This document shows, piece by piece, positions 8,464-17,800 of a DNA stretch of 64,000 bases (position 1 is its first letter; each line of letters opens with the position of its first letter). This DNA comes from DATFMP01 sp035266845 (GTDB lineage Bacteria > SAR324 > JACQKK01), in the NCBI GenBank assembly GCA_035266845.1, contig DATFMP010000023.1:1-64000 (forward strand), written 5' to 3'. Both the position numbers and the translations under genes were made by a program. A model generated the notes under the pieces. The model did no database searches and was not told where the DNA came from. It worked only from the letters and a program-made list of their open reading frames with translations.

Positions 8464-9295
8464 AGCCCTTGATGACCGATCGCAAGCGGCCAATGGCCGC
8501 CCACCGGTCGATACTCGCGCCACCAGGAGCAACGCGACCGCCCACTCCGTCGCACAGATGGCGACCCACGAGCTGTTCAACGACGGCACACGGCGCTGGT
8601 ACTTTTTCGGCCGCGATCCCGCACGGCCCGATCACGTGATCGACACCAACGAGTACCTGGTGGTGCACGGCGAGAAGGCCATGTTGCTCGATCCAGGCGG
8701 GCTGGAAATATTCCCCTCCGTGGTCTCGGCTGTCTCCAGGCAGGTGGAACTGCACGACATTGAGGTCATGTTCTCGTCGCACCAAGACCCCGACATCGTC
8801 TCGTCCCTGTCCCTGTGGACGGGCCTCGTGCCCGACGTGAAGGTCTATGTGTCGTGGGTCTGGAGTTCGTTCATCTCACACTTCGGCGGCGGCGAAACGC
8901 TGATCCCGATTCCCGACCCCGGCATGCGCATTCCCCTGGGCGGAAGCGAGGATCTGGAGGCCATCCCCGCACACTATCTGCACTCGTCGGGCAACTTCTC
9001 CCTGTACGATCCCACGGCGCGCATCCTGTTCAGCGGCGACATCGGGGCCGCGCTGCTGCCGGAGGATCACCACGAAATCTTCGTGCGGGACTTCGATGCG
9101 CACATCGCCTTCATGGAAGGCTTCCACCGCCGCTGGATGCCCTCCAACCGTGCCAAGCAGCGCTGGGTGGAGCGCGTCAGCCGGCTTAAGATGGACATGC
9201 TCTGTCCCCAGCACGGCGCCATTTTCACCGGCGAGAATATCGGGCGTTTCCTGAACTGGTTCAGCGAGTTGAATGTCGGTAGCGCCATCGATTGA
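8456..9295 (+). CDS. MBL-fold oxygen-binding di-iron (ODP) sensor protein
   Basis: A 279-residue metallo-beta-lactamase-fold protein of the ODP/FprA-like branch. Candidate metal ligands are visible in order: H109-Q-D-P-D113, H173/H176 (PAHYLHSSGN), D195 (SGDIG) and H253 (CPQHG). The HQDPD form in place of HxExD is the hallmark of the ODP group, described as an iron/oxygen sensor for bacterial chemotaxis. No flavodoxin domain follows, so it is not a full FprA oxidase. The ATG at 8456 overlaps the upstream chemoreceptor-like gene by 8 bases, implying translational coupling. MATHEL at residue 35 is an alternative start. The first 35 residues have no recognisable fold. Confidence 0.8.
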   Translation: MPEALDDRSQAANGRPPVDTRATRSNATAHSVAQMATHELFNDGTRRWYFFGRDPARPDHVIDTNEYLVVHGEKAMLLDPGGLEIFPSVVSAVSRQVELHDIEVMFSSHQDPDIVSSLSLWTGLVPDVKVYVSWVWSSFISHFGGGETLIPIPDPGMRIPLGGSEDLEAIPAHYLHSSGNFSLYDPTARILFSGDIGAALLPEDHHEIFVRDFDAHIAFMEGFHRRWMPSNRAKQRWVERVSRLKMDMLCPQHGAIFTGENIGRFLNWFSELNVGSAID

Positions 9296-9363
9296 CCTGC
9301 GGGGGCGGCGGTGCGCCCTGCGCCGCCTAAACCCTCGGGCAGCCCCCAAGACAGCGCCGTCAG

Positions 9364-9696
9364 CTAGCGCGGCAAGTACTGCAGCAACTCCAGGCTCACC
9401 AGCCAGAAGCTCAGCAGGATCAGACCCACGTTTATCCACACGATGATGCGGTGAAAGGCCTCGGTGCCTTTCCAGAAGATCAGCGCGTTGATGCCGGCAC
9501 AGATCACCAGCGCCGCGATGAAGAAGCGGCCGCCCATCGCGTTCAGCTCGTACCAGAGCGCTGGATCGAAGCGCGCTCCGGGCAGGCGGAAGCCGTACCA
9601 ACGGTTCGGCGGCACCACGCCCAGCACCAGCGGCACATTGGCCACGATCAGCACCACGTACATGCTGGTGATGGTCCAGAATCGACGGCCGAACAT
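9364..9696 (-). CDS. SdpI-family small membrane protein
   Basis: A 110-residue protein with three predicted membrane helices (about residues 10-28, 57-75 and 84-104). The segment NRWYGFRLPGAR after helix 1 and LNAMGGRF before helix 2 resemble the conserved loop of the SdpI/YhfL family (immunity or DUF-type membrane proteins). Function in the cell is unknown; similarity to the Bacillus SdpI immunity protein covers only the membrane domain and does not imply toxin immunity. It is followed in the convergent direction by the ODP gene, 68 bases away. Confidence 0.6.
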   Translation of the reverse strand: MFGRRFWTITSMYVVLIVANVPLVLGVVPPNRWYGFRLPGARFDPALWYELNAMGGRFFIAALVICAGINALIFWKGTEAFHRIIVWINVGLILLSFWLVSLELLQYLPR

Positions 9697-9761
9697 GGAG
9701 GGCTGGTCCGGTATCCAGTGGCAGAGGTGGAGTGGCAGACGGACTGAGGCGCGGATCAGCC

Positions 9762-10646
9762 TCAGGGCTCGTTTTCCACGGGGTTGGTCAGTTCGCCGAT
9801 CTTCTCGATGGAGACCGTCACCGTGTCCCCGGCCTTGAGGTAGATCGGGGGCTTACGGGCGTTGCCCACGCCCCCTGGCGTCCCGGTGGAGAGCAAGTCG
9901 CCCGGGTGGAGCGTCATCGCCTTCGACACCAGCTCGATCAGCACCCGGATGTCGAAGATCAGATCGCTGGTGTGGCCCTCCTGCATCACCTGGTCGTTGA
10001 CGATCGTCGTCAGGCTCAGCGTATGAGGATCACCCACCTCGTCCGCCGTGACGATCCATGGCCCAAGCGGGCCGGAATGGTCGAAGTTCTTGCCCAGCGT
10101 CCACTGCGCCGGCGTCGTCATGTGCTGCCAGTCGCGGACGGACACGTCGTTGAAGCAGGTGTAACCCGCCACGTAGTCGAGCGCCTTGTCGCGCGGGATG
10201 TGGCGCCCCTCACGGCCGATCACGGCCACAAATTCCCCCTCCCAGTCCACCCGCGTGCTCACCTTGGGCACCCAGACCGGCTCCCCGTGGGCGATCAGCG
10301 ATTGGGCCCAACGTCCGAACAGCACAGGCTTGTCCGGAATCTCACGCCCGCCTTCCAGCACGTGCGCCTTGTAGTTGAGCCCCATCAGCAGGAACTTGGA
10401 GGGATTCGGCACGGGGGGACGCAACCGGTAAAAGTCGGGCGTCAGCCACGCCGCAGGTCGTCGCTCGGCGAGCTCCAGCGCACGCTCTGCCTTGACCAGC
10501 CCTGGATTCCCAAGTGCCAGAAACGCGTTCATCTCGCGGGGCAGCGAATCGTCGGCCACCTGCAGGTCGAGCACGCGACCATCGGGGAAGCCCCCCAGAC
10601 CGATCCCGGCCGAGCGGTTGGCGCGGTAAAAGCTCACCAGCCTCAT
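9762..10646 (-). CDS. Fumarylacetoacetate hydrolase family protein
   Basis: A 294-residue enzyme of the FAH superfamily, which hydrolyses or decarboxylates carbon-carbon bonds in acylpyruvates or hydroxy-dienoates. The N-terminal third is the variable domain; the catalytic domain begins near KFLLMGLNYKAH. Metal-binding features are visible as DWEGEFVAVIGR (the ExE pair), GYTCFNDVSVRDWQ and LSTGTPGGVG near the C-terminus. The family acts in aromatic catabolism, but no other ring-cleavage genes are nearby, so the exact substrate is open. The start ATG at 10646 gives the usual MRLVSF N-terminus. Confidence 0.85.
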   Translation of the reverse strand: MRLVSFYRANRSAGIGLGGFPDGRVLDLQVADDSLPREMNAFLALGNPGLVKAERALELAERRPAAWLTPDFYRLRPPVPNPSKFLLMGLNYKAHVLEGGREIPDKPVLFGRWAQSLIAHGEPVWVPKVSTRVDWEGEFVAVIGREGRHIPRDKALDYVAGYTCFNDVSVRDWQHMTTPAQWTLGKNFDHSGPLGPWIVTADEVGDPHTLSLTTIVNDQVMQEGHTSDLIFDIRVLIELVSKAMTLHPGDLLSTGTPGGVGNARKPPIYLKAGDTVTVSIEKIGELTNPVENEP

Positions 10647-11013
10647 GCGCTACCATCCTCGTGATCGATTCGATGCAGGCGCGCCCGGCTGCGCCGACGC
10701 TACGCGGTGCCTGACTTGGTCGTTATCACACGGCCACGGGCCTGTATACCGCGACGGGCGGCGGCCCATTCCCAGGCCTCGGGCGCGGCGCCCAGCGGCC
10801 GCACTCCACCCCGCACCCGGCACGCCGCATCGAGACGGCGCACCCATCGCCGGCCGCGAATCCCCACTCCCCGGGCCTGTGCACGATTCGATCGCGACGG
10901 CTTCTAGGCAAGTGCGCAGAACTGTGGTACCAATCGTGGTTTGATTTTCCCTGCTATTGGGAACGGCGCGGTATGGCACGCGGCCGACCCCGCGCACGCA
11001 AAGGAGACTGAAG
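10647..11013. other. Intergenic region between FAH gene and yajC
   Basis: This 367-bp divergent region has no convincing gene; open frames here are short, Arg/Pro-rich and lack family similarity. It must hold promoters for both flanking genes, but I could not find a well-spaced -35/-10 pair. The only clear signal is AAGGAG at 11001-11006, the ribosome-binding site of yajC. Confidence 0.5.
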
Positions 11014-11397
11014 ATGTGGCCTTTCCTGGAAGGAACCGCTTACGCGATGGCACCTCAGGCCGGAGGAGGCGAGGGGTTCGCCAGCATGGCGAGCGGCTTC
11101 GTGCCTCTGGTGCTCGTCTTTGCCATCTTCTGGTTTCTCGTCATCCGCCCGCAGCAGAAGCGCGCCAAGGAACACCGCAACCTGGTGGCCAGCATCAAGA
11201 AGGGCGATGAGGTATATACGGACGGAGGTATCCTCGGCACGATCCAGAAGGTGGCGGAGCAGGATGTCACACTGGAGATCGCGCCGAAGGTGTCCATCCG
11301 CATTCAGCGTGCCCGTATCGCGGACCTGGTGAAAAGCAGCAAGGTCAAAGAGTCCAAGGAGCGCGGGGACGCCTCCGACGAAACGGATGACAACTAG
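11014..11397 (+). CDS. yajC: Preprotein translocase accessory subunit YajC
   Basis: A 127-residue single-pass inner-membrane protein. One hydrophobic helix (about residues 29-46, FVPLVLVFAIFWFLVIRPQ) is followed by the conserved cytoplasmic motif RPQQKRAKEHRNLVASIKKG and GDEVYTDGGILGTI. YajC binds SecD-SecF in the holotranslocon and aids protein export. AAGGAG at 11001 sets the start at 11014 and rules out the in-frame ATG at 10957. secD begins 33 bases downstream, the usual yajC-secD-secF order. The acidic C-terminal tail (DASDETDDN) is not conserved. Confidence 0.95.
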   Translation: MWPFLEGTAYAMAPQAGGGEGFASMASGFVPLVLVFAIFWFLVIRPQQKRAKEHRNLVASIKKGDEVYTDGGILGTIQKVAEQDVTLEIAPKVSIRIQRARIADLVKSSKVKESKERGDASDETDDN

Positions 11398-11430
11398 CGC
11401 CCGGTCCGGTGCGCCTGTCGGAGCATTGTG

Positions 11431-13002
11431 ATGGGACTGAAAATCCGCGGAATCTTTCTGCTGGCCCTGTTGGCGGGATGTATCGTGATGATCCTGCCCA
11501 CGATCCAGGCCTACCGTCCGGGCGGCAACCCCAGCGCCATCCGCAACAAGGTCAACCTCGGTCTGGACCTGCAAGGCGGGATGTACCTGGATCTCGCCGT
11601 GGACACCCACGCCGCCGTGACGCAGGTGGAGGACCGCCTGGCTCAGGAGATCGAGGACGCCTTCCTCGACAAGCTGATCGACTACGTGTCGGTGGAACGC
11701 CAGGGCGCTGCGGTGGATGTGGTGCTGCCGCCCTCGGAGACGGTGGACTGGAACGCCGCTCCCTTCGAGCGCATGCTGACCGGCTTCACGCTGCACCAAG
11801 TCGAGCCACACCACTACCGCATCACCATGCCGGATGCGGAGGCCAAGCGCATTCAGCAGGACGCAACCAAGCAGGCCGTGGAGGTGATCCGCAACCGCAT
11901 CGACTCGCTGGGGGTGAGTGAACCCTCCATCCAGCGCAAGGGCGAGTCCGAGATCATCGTCCAGTTGCCCGGGCTGCGGGATCGGCAGCAGGCCATCCAG
12001 ACCATCGGCACCCAGGCCGTGCTGGCGTTCTATCTGGTCGAGGACAACGTCACGCCCGAAACCATGGATCCCAATAAGGACGTGGTTAAGTACGAGGAAC
12101 AGACCGACGAGACCACCGGGCAGGTGATCCGGCGCATTCCTTACGTGCTGGAGAAGCGCCCAGTGCTGACCGGTGACACGGTGAGCGATGCCCGTGTGCA
12201 GATCAGCAGCTTGGACAACACTCCGTACGTTTCCATCACCTTCAACTCGCTCGGCACGGATCGGTTTGCGCGCATCACGACACGCAGCCAGGGCCGCCGG
12301 TTGGCCATCGTACTGGACAACAAAGTGCAGTCTGCCCCCGTGATCCGCGAACCCATCACGGGCGGCCAAGCCCAGATTTCGGGCCGCTTCACGCTGAAGG
12401 AGGCCACGAAGTTGGCCATCGTGCTGCGTTCCGGCGCGCTGCCCGCGCCCCTGACGATCCGCGAGGAACGCTCCGTGGGCGCGTCGCTTGGCGAGGACTC
12501 TATTCGTCAGGGCCTGCTGTCCTTCATCGCGGGCGCCCTGTTGGTGATGATCTTCATGATCATCTACTACAAGGTCTCCGGCGTGTTCGCGAACGTCGCA
12601 CTGACCCTCAACGTGCTGCTGATCCTGGTGGCGCTCGCCAGCTTCCAGGCGACCCTGACGCTGCCCGGCATCGCGGGGATCGTCCTCACGATGGGGATGG
12701 CGGTCGACGCAAACGTGCTGATTTTCGAGCGCATACGCGAGGAACTGGACCTGGGCAAGAATGCCCGGGCAGCCGTGAACGAGGGCTTTCAACGCGCGTT
12801 CTGGACGATCTTCGACTCCAACCTCACGACCTTGTTCGCGGGGCTGGCGCTGCTGCTGTTCGGCACCGGGCCCATCCGTGGCTTCGCGGTAACCCTGTCC
12901 ATCGGCATCCTGTCCAGCATGTTCACCGCGATCTTCGTGACGCGGTTCCTCTATGACGTGGTGTATCTGAATCGCCGGCGGTTGGCGGAAGTGAGCATCT
13001 AG
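11431..13002 (+). CDS. secD: Protein translocase subunit SecD
   Basis: A 523-residue RND-like membrane protein that uses the proton-motive force to help complete protein export. It has an N-terminal membrane helix (about 5-24), a large periplasmic region starting with the family motif LGLDLQGGMY, and five further helices at the C-terminus, including MAVDANVLIFERIREEL, where the aspartate-containing helix is diagnostic. The periplasmic P1-head portion seems complete. ATG at 11431 is preferred over the adjacent GTG at 11428. The stop codon abuts the secF ATG, so the two are translationally coupled. Confidence 0.96.
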   Translation: MGLKIRGIFLLALLAGCIVMILPTIQAYRPGGNPSAIRNKVNLGLDLQGGMYLDLAVDTHAAVTQVEDRLAQEIEDAFLDKLIDYVSVERQGAAVDVVLPPSETVDWNAAPFERMLTGFTLHQVEPHHYRITMPDAEAKRIQQDATKQAVEVIRNRIDSLGVSEPSIQRKGESEIIVQLPGLRDRQQAIQTIGTQAVLAFYLVEDNVTPETMDPNKDVVKYEEQTDETTGQVIRRIPYVLEKRPVLTGDTVSDARVQISSLDNTPYVSITFNSLGTDRFARITTRSQGRRLAIVLDNKVQSAPVIREPITGGQAQISGRFTLKEATKLAIVLRSGALPAPLTIREERSVGASLGEDSIRQGLLSFIAGALLVMIFMIIYYKVSGVFANVALTLNVLLILVALASFQATLTLPGIAGIVLTMGMAVDANVLIFERIREELDLGKNARAAVNEGFQRAFWTIFDSNLTTLFAGLALLLFGTGPIRGFAVTLSIGILSSMFTAIFVTRFLYDVVYLNRRRLAEVSI

Positions 13003-13920
13003 ATGCGATTCTTCAGCAACGAAACCCATTTCGACTTCCTGGGCTGGCGCTTCATAAGCCTGTCAGCTTCATGGGCCATCATCCTCGCCGGCGTCGTCGC
13101 TTACTTCGTCATGGGCGGGTTCAATTACGGCATCGACTTCACGGGCGGCACGCTCGTGCAGGTGAAGCTCCCCAATGCCGGAGACATCAAGGCCATCCGC
13201 CAGACGTTGTCCAATGGCGGCATCCAGGGCTTCGCGCTGCAGAGCTTTGGCAATCCGGGAGCCGACGAGTACCTGGTCTCCCTGGCCAAGGCCGACGAGG
13301 GCACGTCCGTGACCGGCAAAACGCCGGCCGCCCAGGTGGAGGAGGTGCTCAAGGCGCACTATCCCGACATGGACGTGCGCCGGGTGGAAAGCGTGGGGCC
13401 AAAGGTCGGCACCGAGTTGAAGGACTCCGCTTACGAGTCCATCGTCTTCTCGCTGATCGCTCTGCTGATCTACATCTGGATCCGGTTCGAGTGGCGCTAC
13501 AGCATCGGTGCCATCGTGGCCACGGCCCACGACGTGCTGATCGTGCTCGCCGCCTTCGTGTTCACGCAGCGGGAAGTGTCACTGACGGTGGTCGCAGCGG
13601 TTCTGACGGTGGCGGGCTACTCGGTAAACGACACGATCGTGATCTTCGACCGTATCCGGGAGTACACGCGCAAGTTCCGGAAGCGGGACGTGAAAGACAC
13701 CTTCAACGACAGCATCAATCACACCCTCAGCCGTACCGTGCTGACCTCGGGGACGACGCTGCTCGTGGTGCTGGCCATCTTCCTGTTCGGCGGCCAGATC
13801 ATCAACGACTTCGCGTTCGGGATGCTGATAGGGGTCATGATCGGCACCTACTCATCCATCTTCGTTGCCGCACCGGTCGTGTATATGCTGCAGCAACGCT
13901 TCCCGCCCAAGCTGCGCTAG
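13003..13920 (+). CDS. secF: Protein translocase subunit SecF
   Basis: A 305-residue partner of SecD. An N-terminal helix is followed by the family motif NYGIDFTGGTLVQV, a short periplasmic domain and five C-terminal helices with SVNDTIVIFDRIREY, the SecF signature. It forms the SecDF complex with YajC at the SecYEG channel. The start codon directly follows the secD stop. A GC-rich hairpin just downstream probably ends the operon. Confidence 0.96.
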   Translation: MRFFSNETHFDFLGWRFISLSASWAIILAGVVAYFVMGGFNYGIDFTGGTLVQVKLPNAGDIKAIRQTLSNGGIQGFALQSFGNPGADEYLVSLAKADEGTSVTGKTPAAQVEEVLKAHYPDMDVRRVESVGPKVGTELKDSAYESIVFSLIALLIYIWIRFEWRYSIGAIVATAHDVLIVLAAFVFTQREVSLTVVAAVLTVAGYSVNDTIVIFDRIREYTRKFRKRDVKDTFNDSINHTLSRTVLTSGTTLLVVLAIFLFGGQIINDFAFGMLIGVMIGTYSSIFVAAPVVYMLQQRFPPKLR

Positions 13921-13929
13921 CCCGATATT

Positions 13930-13960
13930 GCCCCCGATGCGTACCATGCGCACCGGGGGC
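13930..13960. terminator. GC-rich hairpin after secF
   Basis: A 12-bp stem (GCCCCCGATGCG with CGCACCGGGGGC, one mismatch) encloses the 7-base loop TACCATG. It lies between the convergent secF and the minus-strand gene ending at 13985. There is no T-run on either side, so it is a plausible but weak bidirectional terminator. Confidence 0.45.
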
Positions 13961-13984
13961 CATGCTGCCGAGGGCCGGCCTCCG

Positions 13985-14389
13985 CTAGCCCATCATCTTC
14001 CACGCCAGGTTAACCACGGTCTGCCCCTCTCCGCTCACGTTGACGTGGGCCGAGGCCTTCTGCCCGCCCTTCGTCGTCGCCATCACCTTGTACTCCCCGG
14101 ACGGCACGTCCAGGTACAGCCACGGCCCAGGCGAGTGCGCCTGCATCACCTCCTTGCCGGAGGTGTCGTACACGCTGACGTTCACGTCCGCCAGATACTC
14201 GCCCTTCGTCGTGGCGAACACGAGCTTGAGCGGATAGTCCGGGTGCGGTTGGCGCCCTTCCACGCCGATGCCTGCGGACAGCGGCTTCATGTCGGCAGCC
14301 AGCACAACGACGGGCACCAACGCCAGCGCCGTGCCCGCGACCAGCATGGCCAGCCACCAACCGAACCGATTGGCATAGCGAATATTCAT
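13985..14389 (-). CDS. Exported carboxypeptidase-regulatory-like / Ig-fold protein
   Basis: A 134-residue protein with a signal sequence or anchor (hydrophobic about residues 12-31, ending VVVLAADM). The mature part is beta-rich: VNVSVYDTSGKEVMQA, YLDVPSGEYKVMATTKGGQ and QTVVNLAWKM fit a transthyretin/carboxypeptidase-regulatory-like fold, in which the protein is probably periplasmic. No catalytic residues are visible, and the partner is unknown. The start is fixed by GGAGG about 8 bases upstream of the ATG at 14389. Confidence 0.6.
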   Translation of the reverse strand: MNIRYANRFGWWLAMLVAGTALALVPVVVLAADMKPLSAGIGVEGRQPHPDYPLKLVFATTKGEYLADVNVSVYDTSGKEVMQAHSPGPWLYLDVPSGEYKVMATTKGGQKASAHVNVSGEGQTVVNLAWKMMG

Positions 14390-14813
14390 GGGTAAACCTC
14401 CTGTGATGGCAGAGTACTCCAGGCTGCTCCCCCCATCCGGGGGAAGCGCTCCAGTCGAGGCACAAGCAGAACGGAAAACCGGCGGCACATTGACTGTGCC
14501 GGGCATGCACGCCGAACTGGAGCAGAACCCAGTCGGTTGCCGTGGGGGGCATGAGCCGTCAACTGCGGGGCCACGCCCGCGCAACGGAAACACAATCCCT
14601 TGATTTCTCTAATTAAAATATCATGGCGAACACCGGCCCGCAAGGTCGCGCCGGAGCGCCGCACCGACCGTTTCGGCGCCGGAGGTGCAGCGAAATTCGA
14701 CAAAACAGTGCGCCGATGGGATAGAGTGACTTCCTGAATGCCGGAGACACCCGCCGGGTGATGGCGGGCACTCTGTCCCTACTCCTATTGAGTTTGCACC
14801 CACCGAAGCGTTC
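14390..14813. other. Intergenic region upstream of the oxoprolinase gene
   Basis: This 424-bp divergent region has no credible gene. It contains a short A+T-rich patch near 14600-14622 (AATTAAAATATC) in otherwise GC-rich DNA, a likely site for promoter activity. I see no clean paired -35/-10 elements and no recognisable riboswitch. Confidence 0.45.
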
Positions 14814-17800
14814 ATGGCCGACCCCAACAAGTTCCGCTTCTCCATTGACCGCGGCGGCACCTTTACCGACATTTACGCCGAGGTGCCGGGCACGCCCGGA
14901 TTCGTCACGATGAAGCTGCTCTCCGAGGATCCGGACAACTACCCGGATGCGCCACGCGAGGGCATCCGGCGCATCCTGGCGCAGGTGACCGGCGAGCCCG
15001 TACCGGCCCAGGGCTTCGATGCCTCGCGCATCGAATGGATCCGCATGGGCACCACCGTGGCCACCAACGCCCTGCTCGAACGCAAGGGAGAGCCTACCCT
15101 GCTGGTGGTGACCAAGGGCTTCCGCGACGTGTTGCGGATCGGCAACCAGAACCGCCCACGCATCTTCGACCTGCGCATCGAAAAACCCGAGCTGCTCTTC
15201 AAGGAGGTCATCGAGGCCGACGAGCGCGTCACCGTGACGCACCCGGACGTGCCCCCGCGCGAGGATGCCACGCGAGTGGAGAGCACCACGGGCGAGGTGC
15301 TGGAGCTCCTCAAGCCGCTAGACACGGCTGCGGTGGAACAGGAACTGCGCGCATCCTACGAGCGCGGCCTGCGCTCGGTTGCCGTGGTGTTCATGCACGC
15401 CTACGCCTGGCCGGAGCACGAGCGCCGCGTAGGCGAGATCGCGCGGGCCATCGGCTTCACGCAGGTGTCGCTCTCGCACGAGGTGATGCCCACCGTGAAG
15501 ATCGTCGCCCGCGGCGACACCACCACCGTGGACGCCTACCTGACGCCGCATATCCAGCGCTACCTGCAAAGCTTCCGCGGCGGATTCGCGGATCATCTGC
15601 AGCACACCAAGCTGCTCTTCATGCAGAGCCACGGCGGGCTGATCGACGCGTCACAGTTCCTGGGCAGCCGCGCCATCCTCTCAGGGCCGGCGGGGGGCGT
15701 GGTCGGCTATTCGCGCACCACCTACGACCCGGAGCACCCACAGCCCGTGATCGGCTTTGACATGGGCGGAACGTCCACGGACGTCTCGCGCTTCGGGGGC
15801 ACCTTCGAGCTGACCCACGAGAACGAGACGGCCGGCGTACGCATCCAGGCGCCGCAGATGAACATCGTGACCGTCGCGGCAGGCGGGGGATCGCGCCTGT
15901 TCTACCGCAACGGCATGTTCAGGGTGGGGCCGGAGAGTGCCGGGGCCCATCCCGGCCCGGTGTGCTACCGCAAGGAGGGCCACCTGGCCATCACGGACGC
16001 CAACCTCGTGCTGGGACGCCTGCTGCCGGAGCACTTTCCCCACATCTTCGGGCCAGACGAGAATCAGCCGCTGGACCTGGAGGGCAGCCGCGCGGCGCTG
16101 GCTGCGCTGGCCGAGGAGATCAACGCCGACCAGCGTGCGGCCGGACGCACCGAGTTCTCGCTGGACGAGGTGGCCTACGGCTACATCAAGGCCGCCAACG
16201 AAACCATGGTGCGGCCCATCCGCGAGATTTCCGTGGCCCGCGGCTATGACATCAAGGAGCACGTGCTGGCCTGCTTCGGTGGAGCGGGCGGGCAGCACGC
16301 CTGCGCCATCTCCCGCGCCCTGGGCATCCGCCGCATCCTCATTCACCGCTTCGCGGGCATCCTCTCCGCCTATGGCATGGGCATGGCGGACGTGGTGCGC
16401 GATCTGCAGGGGCCCGCGGCCGGGCAGCCGGTTTCCCGCGAGGCCGTGGCCGAACTGGAGGGCCGCTTCGCCGAGTTGGAAGCACAGGGCATCGCGGAAC
16501 TGCTGGACGAGGGTGTGAACCGCGGGCACATCACCTGCGAGCGTTACCTGAATCTGCGCTACCGCGGCTCGATCACCTCCATCATGATCGCCCGGCCGGA
16601 GGATGCGGACTACGAGCGCGCCTTCCGCGAGTACCACCGCCGCGAGTACGGCTTCGATTCCGATGCCGACCTCCTCATCGACGACCTGCGCGTACGCGTC
16701 GTGGGCCACTCCGAAACGCTGCGCAAGGTGCGCGTACCCGCCGCCGAGGGCCCCATCGCCCCGATCGGCCAAGCGCGCACATACTTCGAGGGCGGCTGGC
16801 GCGAGACAGCCGTCTACGCCTGGGCGCACCTGCGGGCCGGCCACCGCGTTGCCGGGCCCGCACTGATCATCCAGGACGGCGGGACTATCGTCATCGAGCC
16901 GGACTGCGATGCGGAGGTGACGGAGTTCGGCGACCTGGAGATCCACGTGCAGCCTCCCCAGCAGGTGCGGGTGGATACCGAGGCGGACCCTATCCAGCTC
17001 AGTATTTTCAACAATCTGTTCATGTCCATCGCCGAACAGATGGGGCGTACTCTGCAGCGCACGGCGGTCTCCACTAACATCAAGGAGCGGCTGGACTTCT
17101 CCTGCGCTATCTTCGATCCCGGTGGGGGCTTGGTGGCCAATGCGCCGCACATCCCGGTGCACCTGGGCGCCATGAGCGAGGCCGTGCGCACACAGGTAAG
17201 GCTGCAGGGCGACAATCTGCGGCCCGGTGACGTGCTGGTCACCAACGACCCGCAGGTGGGCGGCTCGCACCTCCCCGACATCACGGTGGTCACGCCCGTC
17301 TTCGGTGACGATGCGCGCAACCCCCTGTTCTTCGTGGCGAGCCGCGGCCACCACGCGGAAATCGGAGGTATCTCCCCGGGCAGCGTGCCGCCGTTCTCCC
17401 GCACGCTGGTGGAAGAGGGCGCGTGCATCACCAGCTTCAAGCTGGTGGAAGGTGGGCGCTTCCAGGAGGAGGGTATCACCGAGCTACTGATGGCGCCCGG
17501 CAAGATCAAGGCCCTGCACGGCCGCCCGCCCAACTCCGGCACGCGGCGCCTGGAGGACAACCTGTACGACCTGAAGGCCCAGGTGGCCGCCAACCAGAAG
17601 GGCGCCGAACTGCTCAAGGAGATGATCGGCCACTACGGCCTGGAGGTCGTGCAGGCGTACATGGTGCACATCCAGCACAACGCCGAGGATGCCGTGCGGC
17701 GCCTGGTGGAGCGCTTCTGCGACCAGCGCGGCATTGCGGATCAGGGGACGCTGCACGCCCTGGACTACATGGACGACGGCAATCCGATCGAGGTTACGAT

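Noticed and set aside
10954..13029. A 691-codon open frame opposite yajC-secD
   Set aside because: The opposite strand encodes unmistakable YajC and SecD motifs; the antisense product is low-complexity with no domain.
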